Below are positions 9,145-18,999 of a stretch of 64,000 bases of DNA, one piece after another. The notes below the pieces were generated by a model. The model was not told the origin of the DNA, ran no database searches, and worked only from the letters and a program-made list of their open reading frames with translations. The stretch comes from Pseudovibrio flavus. Lineage in GTDB: Bacteria; Pseudomonadota; Alphaproteobacteria; Rhizobiales; Stappiaceae. The stretch lies in contig NZ_SMMA01000066.1 in the NCBI RefSeq assembly GCF_009711345.1, positions 451,469-515,468 on the forward strand. Direction: 5' to 3'. The first letter of the stretch is position 1, and the number at the start of each line of letters is the position of its first letter. Made by a program: the position numbers and the translations under genes.

Positions 9145-11811
9145 ATGACAAAGTGGGTCTACGTTTTCGGTGGAGATAAAACAGAGGGTGATGCCTCTAT
9201 GCGCAACCTACTGGGAGGTAAGGGCGCTAATCTTGCAGAAATGGCCCTTTTGGGGCTTCCTGTTCCTCCTGGATTCTCGATTACAACTCAAGTCTGCACG
9301 CACTATTATTCTTCCGGCCAAACCTATCCTGATACGCTGCAAGGGCAGGTTCTTTCTGCTGTACAAGCGGTTGAGGAAATTACCGGCAAAGTCTTTGGCG
9401 ACGCTGAAAACCCGCTGCTGCTTTCGGTTCGCTCCGGTGCGCGGGTTTCTATGCCGGGTATGATGGATACGGTCCTCAACCTTGGCCTTAACGACACAAC
9501 GGTAGAAGCACTTGCCCGCAAGTCTGGTGATGAGCGCTTTGCCTACGACAGTTACCGCCGCTTTATTCAGATGTACTGCGATGTGGTTATGGGTCTTGAT
9601 GTTGGCGAGTTTGAAGACATTCTCGAAGACTACAAGGAAGAGCACGACCACGTGCTCGATACCGACCTTAGCGCAGATGATTGGAAGGCCATCGTCGCCT
9701 CCTATAAAGAGCTGGTAGAAGAAGAGCTTGAAGAGCCGTTTCCAAGCGACCCATACGAACAGCTTTGGGGCGCTGTCGGGGCTGTGTTCAAGTCATGGAT
9801 GGTGCCGCGTGCACGAACCTACCGAAAGCTTCATGATATTCCCGAGGATTGGGGCACCGCTGTAAACGTGCAGGCCATGGTGTTCGGCAATATGGGCGAA
9901 GACTGCGCAACCGGTGTGGCCTTTACCCGTAACCCGTCGAACGGTGAAAAGAGCCTCTACGGTGAGTTTTTGGTCAACGCACAGGGCGAGGATGTTGTTG
10001 CTGGTATTCGTACCCCGCAGGATATTACCGAAGCCGCACGCGAGGCTGCAAACTCTGACAAGCCGTCGCTTGAGCGGCTGATGCCTCCGATTTTCGATGA
10101 GTTTGTTGCCGTATGCGACAAGCTCGAAGGACACTTCCGCGAAATGCAGGATCTGGAGTTTACCGTTGAACGGGGCAAACTCTGGATGTTGCAGACCAGA
10201 ACAGGCAAGCGGACCATGAAAGCGGCTTTGAAGATTGCCGTTGATATGGAAGCAGAAGGTCTCATTTCCAAGGAAGAAGCGGTTAGCCGTATTGATCCGG
10301 CAGCTCTTGACCAGCTGCTCCATCCGACCATCGCGCCGGGGGCGGAGCTTGACGTTCTTACCACGGGTCTGCCTGCTTCTCCGGGTGCCGCAAGCGGTGC
10401 TGTTGTGTTTACGGCAGATGATGCCGAGACTGAAAAAGCCAACGGCGAGAAGGTTGTTCTGGTACGTATCGAAACCAGTCCTGAAGACATTCACGGAATG
10501 CACGCTGCTGAAGGCATTCTTACCGCTCGCGGTGGTATGACAAGCCATGCAGCAGTGGTGGCCCGTGGTATGGGTAAGCCGTGTGTTGCCGGTGCTGGCT
10601 CAGTGCGTGTTGATACCCTTCGCGGTACAATGAGCATTGAGGGCAGGAGCTTTAAGAAGGGCGACATCATCACCATTGATGGTGGCTCTGGTCAGGTTAT
10701 TGCCGGTCAAGTGGCAATGCAGCAGCCGGACATCTCTGGCGACTTCCAGAAGATCATGCAGTGGGCTGATGAGCTGCGCCGCTTGCAGGTGCGCACAAAC
10801 GCAGAAACGCCTGCCGATGTTAAAGCTGCTCTTGGCTTTGGCGCGGAAGGTATTGGCCTTTGCCGCACCGAGCATATGTTCTTTGAAGGGGATCGCATTA
10901 TCGCAGTTCGCGAGATGATCCTAGCCGATACGGAAAATGACCGCCGTGCGGCTTTGGCGAAGTTGCTGCCGATGCAGCGCAAGGACTTCACCGAGATCTT
11001 CGAGCTGATGGGCGAGCTGCCTGTTACCATTCGCTTGCTTGATCCGCCGCTTCATGAGTTCCTGCCAAAGACCGATGCAGAGATTGCAGAGGTTGCGGCT
11101 GTTATGAAGGTTGACCCTGAAGACCTACGCGAGCGTGCGATGGAGCTTCATGAGTTCAACCCTATGCTCGGTAATCGTGGCTGCCGTCTTCTTGTATCGT
11201 TCCCTGAAATCGCAGAGATGCAGGCAAGGGCGATTTTTGAGGCCGCCGCAGACGTTATCAAGCGGACAGGCACTCCTGTACTGCCGGAGGTGATGGTTCC
11301 ACTCGTTGGTATGAAGAAGGAGCTGGATATTGTTCGCGATATCGTTGTTCGCACGGCTGACGCTGTTCGTTCAGAAACCGGCGTGGCTTTCGACTACACC
11401 GTCGGTACGATGATCGAGCTTCCTCGTGCAGCGCTACGAGCTGAAGAAATTGCAGGCTCTGCCCAGTTCTTCTCATTCGGAACAAACGATCTAACGCAGA
11501 CGACCTACGGTATCTCTCGTGATGATGCAGCCTCGTTCTTGGGTCGCTATCAAGAAAAGGGACTAATGGAGAAAGATCCGTTTGTCTCTATCGACGAAGA
11601 CGGTGTTGGCGAGCTGGTTCGTATTGGTTTTGAAAGAGGCCGCTCGATCAATCCGGCTATGAAGATCGGTATTTGCGGTGAGCATGGCGGTGATCCGGCA
11701 TCGATCAGCTTCTGCGATAAAGTTGGACTGGACTACGTTTCCTGTTCACCGTTCCGCGTGCCTGTCGCCCGTTTGGCTGCGGCGCAAGCAACGATCAAGA
11801 ACAGGTCATAA
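9145..11811 (+). CDS. ppdK: Pyruvate phosphate dikinase
   Basis: Interconverts pyruvate, ATP and phosphate with PEP, AMP and pyrophosphate, and supports gluconeogenesis. The 888-residue length is normal for the family. The N-terminal ATP-grasp domain begins FGGDKTEG...LLGGKGANLAEM. The swivelling domain carries the phospho-histidine in GGMTSHAAVVARG (His near 468). The C-terminal PEP/pyruvate barrel ends with the catalytic Cys in GICGEHGGDP (near 844). I use the ATG preceded by GGGGGG at about 9136 rather than one 39 nt upstream. The gene stands alone with its own terminator. Confidence 0.96.
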   Translation: MTKWVYVFGGDKTEGDASMRNLLGGKGANLAEMALLGLPVPPGFSITTQVCTHYYSSGQTYPDTLQGQVLSAVQAVEEITGKVFGDAENPLLLSVRSGARVSMPGMMDTVLNLGLNDTTVEALARKSGDERFAYDSYRRFIQMYCDVVMGLDVGEFEDILEDYKEEHDHVLDTDLSADDWKAIVASYKELVEEELEEPFPSDPYEQLWGAVGAVFKSWMVPRARTYRKLHDIPEDWGTAVNVQAMVFGNMGEDCATGVAFTRNPSNGEKSLYGEFLVNAQGEDVVAGIRTPQDITEAAREAANSDKPSLERLMPPIFDEFVAVCDKLEGHFREMQDLEFTVERGKLWMLQTRTGKRTMKAALKIAVDMEAEGLISKEEAVSRIDPAALDQLLHPTIAPGAELDVLTTGLPASPGAASGAVVFTADDAETEKANGEKVVLVRIETSPEDIHGMHAAEGILTARGGMTSHAAVVARGMGKPCVAGAGSVRVDTLRGTMSIEGRSFKKGDIITIDGGSGQVIAGQVAMQQPDISGDFQKIMQWADELRRLQVRTNAETPADVKAALGFGAEGIGLCRTEHMFFEGDRIIAVREMILADTENDRRAALAKLLPMQRKDFTEIFELMGELPVTIRLLDPPLHEFLPKTDAEIAEVAAVMKVDPEDLRERAMELHEFNPMLGNRGCRLLVSFPEIAEMQARAIFEAAADVIKRTGTPVLPEVMVPLVGMKKELDIVRDIVVRTADAVRSETGVAFDYTVGTMIELPRAALRAEEIAGSAQFFSFGTNDLTQTTYGISRDDAASFLGRYQEKGLMEKDPFVSIDEDGVGELVRIGFERGRSINPAMKIGICGEHGGDPASISFCDKVGLDYVSCSPFRVPVARLAAAQATIKNRS

Positions 11812-11841
11812 GCTCTGCGTTAGTGAGCGTTTAAGACAACA

Positions 11842-11877
11842 AAAAGCCCCCGCATCCAACCGGTTGCGGGGGCTTTC
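11842..11877. terminator. Bidirectional intrinsic terminator
   Basis: A GC-rich stem GCCCCCGCA / TGCGGGGGC flanked by A-run and T-rich tails, lying between the convergent ppdK and GGDEF-EAL genes. Confidence 0.9.
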
Positions 11878-11898
11878 CTTGACAGAGATTTGTCTTGC

Positions 11899-14211
11899 CT
11901 ATTCTGCAAGTGCTGCGATCTGCGCTCTTCTAGCCAATAGCTCGTAGTGGTCGTCCTTCCACATTTTGAACTTGGTGAGCGGGATCGGCTTGGAGAAGAG
12001 GTAGCCCTGAACCATCTCGCAGGACGTTTCTTTGATGAATTCGTGCTGCTCTTCGGTCTCCACGCCTTCCACGCATACCTGCATGCCGATGGACTGAGAA
12101 AGGTTGATGAGCGAGGTCACGATCACGCGGGCATCTTCGTCGGTATCCAGATCCTGAACGAAGGAGCGGTCGATTTTGATCTTGTTGAACTTGTACTGGC
12201 GCAAGTAGCTCATGGACGAGTAGCCGGTGCCGAAATCGTCGAGCGCGATAGAGATGCCAAGCTCGCTCAAACGCTCCAGTACGTCTGTTGCACCATCGCC
12301 GGAGTTCATCAAAACTTCTTCGGTCACTTCCATTTCAATGCGGTCAGGAGAGACACCGTAGCTCTCCAGCAGGCCTGATACGAGAGCAGGGAAGTCGCGC
12401 TGTCTGAGCTGTACCGGTGAAACGTTGATACTGAACTTGATACCCGGCAGCGTGGTTGCGTCTTTAATCGCGTTTTCAAGGACCCACTCGCCAACCTTAA
12501 CAATGAGCTGGGATTCTTCCGCAACAGGTAGGAACATTGCTGGAGACAGAAGACCCTGCTTAGGGTGGTTCCAACGAATGAGCGCTTCAACGCCGATAAC
12601 TTCTTCGCCGTTACGATCCAGAATTGGCTGATAGTAGTTCTGGAACTCGTTGCGTGCCAAAGCGCGTTCGATTTCCACCTCAAGTTCTCTACGGATGATG
12701 ATGTTCTCTTCCATAGCAGGGCGGAAAATGAGGTAGCAGCCGCGGCCATTTCGCTTTGCCTCATAAAGGGCAATGTCAGCTTTACGCAGCAGCTCGTTAA
12801 GGTCTGTGCCATGCTCAGGACTGATGGAAACACCCATACTGATCGTTGTCAGGATTTTATGACGGTCGATCTTCATCGGTTCCATGAGGCTGGTTTCGAT
12901 GGCGCGGCAGCTTGCCAGAATTTCGGACTCGTTGTTGCGGCCGCTCAGCAAAATGAGGAACTCATCACCGCTGATGCGTGCAGCAATATCGGTTTTCTTG
13001 ACGACGTTATGAATCCGCCGTGCCACTTCCTGAATGACTTTATCGCCGATCGGATGGCCAAGACTGTCGTTGATCTGCTTGAAGTGATCGAGGTCAAGGA
13101 AGATAAGAGCACACTTTTTGTCGTGCCCCCACGCTTTCTTGAGAACGAAGGAAGCCTTGTTGGCGAAATATGTCCGGTTAGGCAGGCCAGAAAGAGGGTC
13201 GTGCAAAGCTGCATAGGTAGCGGCGGCCTCGTTGCGGACGATCTTGTCTGTCAGGCGAATGGAGTGTCTGAGCAAGCCCATAGTTATGAGCAGGATAGCA
13301 AGAGACGCGCCGATGAAATAAGGGGCCACCGTTGGGAGAATAGACTTGGAAACTGCAGCTGTTGACCAGTGAAGATAGCCTGTAATCTCGCCGGAATAGG
13401 TGATGAGCGGAACAGCCACTACGCCAGGATCGTTCCGCTTCTTGCGAGGTGCGATGTACATATCCTTCAGGCCTGTGGAACGCTCAAAGCCCTTGAGCGC
13501 GCGGCTATCGAGCGCTCTGAGCCAAACGAGATAACCGCCCAGTCTGTTTTCTGCCTTAACGCTGCTGTCTGCCGGAATGATTGCGGCGACTGTCGCCAAG
13601 CTAATTCCGCCATCTTGGGCCACCATGTCATGCGCCGACAGTGTGAGCGGTGGACGGCTAATCAGCGGTCCGGGAATGCGAGGGCGATTGAATTGGGACT
13701 TAGCTTCAGATTCCAACAGATCCAGCAGCGGGGCCAAGTGTTCTCTCAGCTCGTCCTTGTAGACATCGGAGTGCCAAGGCAGATCCTGCCGGTATGTCTG
13801 CAAGACTTTGCGGTCTGCATCTAGAATAACGAAGACGTCACGATCACCGCGGTTACTGGCTGTCGGGGAGAGGTCTTGATCCAGATAGATGATGTCCTTG
13901 TCGGAAGTTACGACATCATATGCCCTGTTGGAGACAGCCAGTCGTTCTAGCTCATTTGCCAGACTATCGCGGTAAACGGTGAGGTTACTTGTCACCAAGC
14001 GACGCTCTTTTGCAGCCTCGTTAATGACTGCCTGTTTTGTTGCCCAGTCCAGAACAAAGAAGCCGGTTCCGAAGGCAAAGCATACAATCAGCAGTAGAAA
14101 TAGAGCAATGGCGCGAGCAGAGCGTTTTCGGCTTTCCTGCACATCCTTTGATACAGCCGCACTGACTTCCATTGAAGGGTTACCGTATATGGTTTCAAGA
14201 AAAGTAGGCAT
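11899..14211 (-). CDS. CHASE4-like/GGDEF/EAL membrane c-di-GMP protein
   Basis: A 770-residue inner-membrane signalling protein. TM1 is at about 34-54, followed by a periplasmic region of about 230 residues resembling CHASE4, TM2 at about 291-312, then a GGDEF domain and an EAL domain. The GGDEF signature is SGDEF (414-418); Ser in the first position is tolerated in some active cyclases. The EAL domain looks complete: EALIRW (about 542), SINVSPVQLR, EVTEEVL, DDFGTGYSS and EGVET. It may therefore make, degrade or only sense c-di-GMP. An alternative start lies 12 codons downstream; neither has a strong ribosome site. It stands alone, with a terminator shared with ppdK. Confidence 0.9.
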   Translation of the reverse strand: MPTFLETIYGNPSMEVSAAVSKDVQESRKRSARAIALFLLLIVCFAFGTGFFVLDWATKQAVINEAAKERRLVTSNLTVYRDSLANELERLAVSNRAYDVVTSDKDIIYLDQDLSPTASNRGDRDVFVILDADRKVLQTYRQDLPWHSDVYKDELREHLAPLLDLLESEAKSQFNRPRIPGPLISRPPLTLSAHDMVAQDGGISLATVAAIIPADSSVKAENRLGGYLVWLRALDSRALKGFERSTGLKDMYIAPRKKRNDPGVVAVPLITYSGEITGYLHWSTAAVSKSILPTVAPYFIGASLAILLITMGLLRHSIRLTDKIVRNEAAATYAALHDPLSGLPNRTYFANKASFVLKKAWGHDKKCALIFLDLDHFKQINDSLGHPIGDKVIQEVARRIHNVVKKTDIAARISGDEFLILLSGRNNESEILASCRAIETSLMEPMKIDRHKILTTISMGVSISPEHGTDLNELLRKADIALYEAKRNGRGCYLIFRPAMEENIIIRRELEVEIERALARNEFQNYYQPILDRNGEEVIGVEALIRWNHPKQGLLSPAMFLPVAEESQLIVKVGEWVLENAIKDATTLPGIKFSINVSPVQLRQRDFPALVSGLLESYGVSPDRIEMEVTEEVLMNSGDGATDVLERLSELGISIALDDFGTGYSSMSYLRQYKFNKIKIDRSFVQDLDTDEDARVIVTSLINLSQSIGMQVCVEGVETEEQHEFIKETSCEMVQGYLFSKPIPLTKFKMWKDDHYELLARRAQIAALAE

Positions 14212-14394
14212 TGGCGGATGGTTCTCGGATTAATGACAACTCAAATGAATAACGTCTGCAGATTACTGCTAGATACTTGAGTGAGACTGGCGGCAAATGG
14301 TGCAAGGGTGGATGGGGCTTAATAAGTTGCACTGAAAAATATGCAATCCGTAGTTAAGCGGTTGCTTTACGTCAGTGTTGAGTAAACTTTGTTT

Positions 14395-15174
14395 TTAATC
14401 GTCCAGAAGCTGAAGGGCGCGGAAGCTTACATGTCCGCCTCTGGAGATAATAATGTGGTCGTGCAATACGATGCTCAAAGGCTCTAGAACACTGGCCACT
14501 TTCTTCGTCATCTGGATATCAGAGCGCGAAGGAGTGGGGTCTCCCGATGGGTGATTGTGGACCAGAATAACTGCGCAGGCACCGAGTTCTAGTGATCGCT
14601 TTGCAACCTCACGTGGGTAAACGGGCGTGTGGTCTATTGTTCCTTTTTGTTGCACTTCATCGGCCACAAGGTTGTTCTTTTTGTCGAGGAAAAGAATGCG
14701 AAATTCCTCTCGCTCGTTTCTCGCCATTGCCGTGTGAATGTAATCCAGCACGGCTGACCATGATGAAAGTGGTTTCTTGGTGTTGATCTGGTCTTTGGCA
14801 TACAGAACAGCGGAAGCTTCAAGCAATTTGAGCATGCGGGCGGTTTGCGGGCCACATCCTTCCACTTCCATTAGGCGTTCTTTGGGAGCGGCCAAAACAT
14901 CGGCAAACGAACCAAAACGAGCAAGAAGTGCCTTGGCCAGCGGTTTGGTATCGCCTTGTTTAATGCTGAGGTAGAGCAGCATTTCCAGCATCTCGTAGGA
15001 TGCAAGAGCTTGCGGCCCAGCCTCTTCAAAGCGGGATTTTAATCGCTCACGGTGCCCATGGTAATGTTTTGATTGTTTTTTCGGCCCCGCTTTTTTTGCC
15101 GATAACTGAAGATCGTCTTGGAGCGGTGTGTGGGAGGCGCGCTCGGCGAACTCAAACAGAGTATCGTCTTTCAT
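14395..15174 (-). CDS. radC: RadC-family JAMM/MPN+ protein
   Basis: A 259-residue protein with an N-terminal helix-hairpin-helix region and a C-terminal JAMM metalloprotease-like domain with the motif HNHPSGDPTPSRSD. The family was named for a supposed DNA-repair role that has not held up; its function is unsettled. I start at the ATG preceded by GGGGG, 8 nt away. A longer frame that begins inside map would add 47 residues and looks artefactual. It lies 16 nt downstream of map on the same strand, so the two are probably co-transcribed. Confidence 0.9.
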   Translation of the reverse strand: MKDDTLFEFAERASHTPLQDDLQLSAKKAGPKKQSKHYHGHRERLKSRFEEAGPQALASYEMLEMLLYLSIKQGDTKPLAKALLARFGSFADVLAAPKERLMEVEGCGPQTARMLKLLEASAVLYAKDQINTKKPLSSWSAVLDYIHTAMARNEREEFRILFLDKKNNLVADEVQQKGTIDHTPVYPREVAKRSLELGACAVILVHNHPSGDPTPSRSDIQMTKKVASVLEPLSIVLHDHIIISRGGHVSFRALQLLDD

Positions 15175-15190
15175 GCGCACCCCCACATAA

Positions 15191-16030
15191 TCAGTTTGGC
15201 TTGTCTTCTGGATGAAGCGGGTTGAACAGACCCTTCTGGGAAAGGGTGAAGATGTCCGCACCGTTTGCTGTGATGCCGATGGAATGTTCGAACTGAGCAG
15301 ACAGCGTGCGATCACGGGTTACCGCAGTCCAGCCGTCTTTTAAAACCTTCACCTCTGGACGGCCAAGGTTCACCATCGGTTCGATAGTAAAGATCATGCC
15401 CGGCTTTAGCTCAATGCCTTCGCCCGGACGGCCGTAGTGCAGAATATTCGGCATGTCGTGGAACAGGCGGCCAAGGCCGTGACCACAGAAATCACGAACG
15501 ACAGAGCAGCGCTCAGCTTCCACGTAGGACTGGATTGCATAGCCAATGTCACCAGTGGTGTTACCCGGTTTCGCCGCTTCAATGCCGCGCTTGAGGGACT
15601 CGTAGGTCACTTCAATAAGCCGCTCAGCAGAGCGTTTTAGGGTGCCAACCGGGTACATTCGAGAACTGTCGCCATGCCAGCCATCAACCACAAAAGTCAC
15701 ATCAACGTTGACGATATCACCTTCACGAAGACGTTTTGCCTCTGGAATGCCGTGGCAAACAACGTGGTTGATAGAGGTGCATGAAGAGTGGGTGTAGCCG
15801 CGGTAATTCAAAGTGGCTGCAACAACGCCATGGTCGCGGCCAAAGCCGTATACAAAGTCATCGATTTCTTGCGTTGTAATGCCCGGTTTGATCAGCGGTA
15901 CGAGGGCGTCAAGACAGGAAGATGTCAGCTGGCAGGCCTTACGCATCCCTTCAAAATCTTCAGGGGAGTAGAGCTTGATCTGGCCTGTGTTTTTTAGCGG
16001 CGCTACGCTGGCGTCAATGTATGAGACCAT
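15191..16030 (-). CDS. map: Methionine aminopeptidase, type I
   Basis: Removes the initiator methionine from nascent proteins. The 279-residue protein shows the pita-bread metalloprotease signature: HGIPEAKRLREGDIVNVDVT with the first Asp ligand, DGWHGDSSRMY with the second, HGLGRLFHDMP with the His ligand, FTIEPM with a Glu ligand, and a final EHSIGIT Glu. All five metal ligands are visible. The N-terminal extension of about 20 residues before IKLYSPEDFEGMRKA is usual in alphaproteobacteria. It is the first gene of the pair with radC. Confidence 0.95.
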   Translation of the reverse strand: MVSYIDASVAPLKNTGQIKLYSPEDFEGMRKACQLTSSCLDALVPLIKPGITTQEIDDFVYGFGRDHGVVAATLNYRGYTHSSCTSINHVVCHGIPEAKRLREGDIVNVDVTFVVDGWHGDSSRMYPVGTLKRSAERLIEVTYESLKRGIEAAKPGNTTGDIGYAIQSYVEAERCSVVRDFCGHGLGRLFHDMPNILHYGRPGEGIELKPGMIFTIEPMVNLGRPEVKVLKDGWTAVTRDRTLSAQFEHSIGITANGADIFTLSQKGLFNPLHPEDKPN

Positions 16031-16403
16031 CTGAAACTGGTTCCTATCAGTTCTTGAGAGAAGCGCTTACCCTTGGCATCGTTGCCCTCCGGTCGAAGAC
16101 TACGCCATTTTAACAATTCTGGCGCAAGCCCTGCTTCTCAGTAGGGTGGCTGCATTTTACGGTGAGCACCCTATGCGATATTTGCTGTATTGTTGCGCAG
16201 TTATAACCCGAAAATAGGGAGTGTTGACCGCAAATCTTCGTAGTTAAATAGAAAACTGGCACCTTGTGAAAAAGGGGGGCTTTGCGGCTGTGTACTCCTT
16301 AGTATTTGGTGCGTAAAGGGCCATGGGGATTTAAAGAACATATTGGACAACTGGCAGGTTGCGCTTGCAACAAAATGGAAACGCGATTACCCAGAGTGGA
16401 CAA
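16031..16403. other. Intergenic region upstream of map and tRNA-Leu
   Basis: About 370 bases holding the map promoter (reverse) and the tRNA-Leu promoter (forward). A GTTGC-GCTT-GCAAC palindrome lies about 45 nt before the tRNA. I found no convincing -35/-10 pair and no gene. Confidence 0.4.
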
Positions 16404-16488
16404 GCGGTCGTGGTGGAATTGGTATACACAGCAGACTTAAAATCTGCCGCCGATAGGCTTGCGGGTTCGAGTCCCGCCGTCCGCACCA
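16404..16488 (+). tRNA. tRNA-Leu (anticodon TAA)
   Basis: An 85-nt cloverleaf with encoded CCA. The anticodon stem GCAGA/TCTGC encloses a CTTAAAA loop with anticodon TAA. A long variable arm typical of tRNA-Leu is present, and the T arm is GCGGG-TTCGAGT-CCCGC. The acceptor stem GCGGTCG / CGTCCGC has one T-T mismatch at pair 5-68. Confidence 0.93.
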
Positions 16489-16780
16489 AAATCCCAATAA
16501 ATTCTGAATGCTTTTGCAGCGCGCACCCTGCGCGGGCACCCCTGCGCGTTTCTCAAACTGCACATAGCTTTCTTTGCGCGGCCAAGTGGTCTTGTGCGAG
16601 CTAAGGCCTTCGAAACGCTCAGACTTCATCTCGCTGCGGATACATATTTTCCACTCGTTCTAAAGTAGTTAGGACAATTTTAATCAAAACATTAGTTTGC
16701 GTAGATCTGCGAATGTTTGATCGCATCTCTTGGTTCTAACGTTCCTTGGTTCAACCTAGAGATGTTTTAGGGGCAAAAAA

Positions 16781-18478
16781 ATGGCATCAAGCTTTTCCCT
16801 TCTAAAGAACATTAGAATTGTTACGAAAATTATGTTCGTTGTCATTCTTATGGGCTTTTCTGCAGCTGCAATTACCAGTGTCGCGATTTGGGAGATTAAT
16901 CTCCTGACCTCCTCCAACAAGGAGGTTGGAAAATCTCAGAGTGCTGCACTGGAGGCAATGGATCTTCGTATTGATATCATTGCAATCAGCCGCATGACCT
17001 ACCAGCTGGCGTACTTCCCTGAGAAAGCCGAGGCATTTGCTGACGAACGGGACCGCCGAGTCAACGAAATGCTGGGCCGTCTGCCAATTCTTCAAGCTGC
17101 TGCAGATGATGCGCAAATGAAGCAAATCGCTGATATTAGAAAAGGGCTGGACGGCTACTTCGCTAGTATCGACGATATGATTGCAACGGCAGCTGCGGAT
17201 AGCAATAACCGTGACGGCATTACGGAAAAGCTCAACGCTACGCTGGAAGCCCAGAAAGGGCTGACTAAAGCCGTTAAGACCTATAGCACCTACTCTTCTG
17301 AGGAAATGGCGGGTCAGGGTACCGAGCTCACCGCTCATGCGGAAGAAATGAAGACCTATCTGGCTGGCATTGCTGCTGCGGTTATTCTTCTAGGCACTTT
17401 GCTCGGTATTTGGATTGGTCGAACAGGTATCTCCAAACCGATTACAGATATCATTGAGACGCTGAACTCGCTGGTAAAGGGTGATCACACCGTCGAAATC
17501 CATGGCACTGAGCGTAAAGACGAGGTGGGGCTTCTAGCGAAGGCTGCGCTCTTCTTTAAAGAGCAGTCCGTTGAAAATGCGCGCATGGTGAATGAGCGTG
17601 AAGCTGAAAAACTGGCTACCGAACAACGCCGTAAAGAGTTCTTGGAGAAGATGGCGACAGAGTTCGAAGGTTCTGTTGGCACGATTATCCGCTCTGTTTC
17701 CACGTCTGCATTGCAGCTTCGTGATGCTGCAAACACTATGTCTGGTTATGCCGAGCAAACCAGTCAGCAGTCCATGTCGGTGGCAGAAGCTTCAAACCTT
17801 GCCAACGAAAAGGTTCATACTGTTGCAGCCGCAACTGAGGAGCTTTCCGTTTCCATTAAGGAAATTGCCGATCAGATCGAGCGTTCCAACGACATGTCGT
17901 CTAAAGCTGCTGGGGATGCTGATGATGCAGCATTCAAGGTGCAGGGCCTGACGGTAATTGTTCAGAAGATTGGCGACATTGTAGAGCTCATCAATAACAT
18001 CGCCTCGCAAACCAACCTTCTGGCACTCAACGCTACCATTGAAGCGGCACGAGCAGGGGATGCTGGTAAGGGCTTTGCTGTGGTGGCTGCGGAAGTGAAG
18101 GGTCTGGCAGATCAGACTGAAAAGGCTACCGTTGAAATTGCCAAGCAGGTGGAAGAGATCCAGCTTGCAACGCAGGACTCTGCAACGGCAATAACCAGCA
18201 TTTCCGGTATGCTGCAGAACATTCACGCAATCTCCGCGTCGATCTCTGCCGCGACCGAGCAGCAGGCATCTGCCACACAGGATATCTCCAGCAACGTTGT
18301 GTTGGCTTCCAGCGGAACAGAAGAAGTGAGCTCCGCAATTAAAGGCGTTTCACATGCTGCGAAGGAGTCTAGCTCAGCTTCTCAAGATGTCTTGATGGCA
18401 TCCAAGCATTTGGCGCAGCAGGCTGATAGCTTGGGCGCAGAGCTTGACCAGTTCCTTGCAAAAGTTCGAGCTGCTTAA
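16781..18478 (+). CDS. Methyl-accepting chemotaxis protein
   Basis: A 565-residue chemoreceptor. TM1 is at about 14-36, a periplasmic helical ligand domain at about 37-193, TM2 at about 194-213, a HAMP domain begins at [14 protein letters not shown], and a C-terminal coiled-coil signalling domain follows. The signalling tip reads [20 protein letters not shown], the near-invariant kinase-contact segment, followed by [19 protein letters not shown]. It reports an unknown ligand to CheA/CheW, which are not in this window. AGGGG precedes the ATG. A near-consensus CtrA half-pair (TTAG-N7-TTAA) lies upstream, at about 16669-16683, and may tie expression to motility. Confidence 0.94.
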   Translation: MASSFSLLKNIRIVTKIMFVVILMGFSAAAITSVAIWEINLLTSSNKEVGKSQSAALEAMDLRIDIIAISRMTYQLAYFPEKAEAFADERDRRVNEMLGRLPILQAAADDAQMKQIADIRKGLDGYFASIDDMIATAAADSNNRDGITEKLNATLEAQKGLTKAVKTYSTYSSEEMAGQGTELTAHAEEMKTYLAGIAAAVILLGTLLGIWIGRTGISKPITDIIETLNSLVKGDHTVEIHGTERKDEVGLLAKAALFFKEQSVENARMVNEREAEKLATEQRRKEFLEKMATEFEGSVGTIIRSVSTSALQLRDAANTMSGYAEQTSQQSMSVAEASNLANEKVHTVAAATEELSVSIKEIADQIERSNDMSSKAAGDADDAAFKVQGLTVIVQKIGDIVELINNIASQTNLLALNATIEAARAGDAGKGFAVVAAEVKGLADQTEKATVEIAKQVEEIQLATQDSATAITSISGMLQNIHAISASISAATEQQASATQDISSNVVLASSGTEEVSSAIKGVSHAAKESSSASQDVLMASKHLAQQADSLGAELDQFLAKVRAA

Positions 18479-18500
18479 GGGGAGCGCGTTCAACGCTGAG

Positions 18501-18528
18501 AAAAGGGGGCTTCGTGCTCCCTTTTTTG
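18501..18528 (+). terminator. Intrinsic terminator of the chemoreceptor gene
   Basis: Stem GGGGGC / GCTCCC (one G-T pair) with a TTCGT loop followed by a T-run, 22 nt after the stop codon. Confidence 0.85.
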
Positions 18529-18999
18529 TTTGCAGCTTGGTGCTAAGCTGAAAGCATCACTGACTTGGACGATCTTTCAAAGATTGAATAAGTACAAAGA
18601 GATGGCGGCCAACTTTAGGCTTTATCGCGCATAGATAGAAATACTTGTGCGTGAAACTTCCAATAAACATTGGCAGTGATTGGTGCAAACAAAAGAACAC
18701 GATTTCGTGCCATGACGAGTTTAGCGCTATTGCGCCAAACGGTTGCCAGAGGTCTGGCGCGAAACGCCAAACGAGAGCTGCAAGAGGCAGCTCGAATACG
18801 GAGGCACTAAGGTAGCGGTTAAGACCGCACCGGTGGTGATTACGGTTTATGCCGCAGGATGCGCAGATTTCCGATTTCTTTTTCTTGAGCCCTAAGGGAT
18901 GTGGTGATAATGGAGCCACCCTCGGTCGGAAACGTTTTAGAACGAACCCTGATATAACCTTCAAAGTTAGAGATCAGTTCGTATAAGAAGGCAATTACA
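18529..18999 (+). promoter_or_regulatory. Structured leader region upstream of trkH (first copy)
   Basis: About 470 bases with no convincing gene but dense inverted repeats between 18724 and 18835: GCGC-TATT-GCGC; TGGCG-CGAAA-CGCCA (18755-18769), which competes with GCCAG-AGGT-CTGGC (18745-18757) for the same bases; GAGCTGC-AAGAG-GCAGCTC (18775-18793); GCGGT-TAAG-ACCGC (18815-18828); and the palindrome CACCGGTG. This looks like a folded RNA leader or a small RNA. A 32-codon frame (18712-18810) overlaps it. No known riboswitch family is recognised. Confidence 0.45.

Noticed and set aside
18557..18964. A 135-codon reverse frame upstream of trkH
   Set aside because: It has no ribosome site, no domain and an odd composition; the dense inverted repeats explain the region better.
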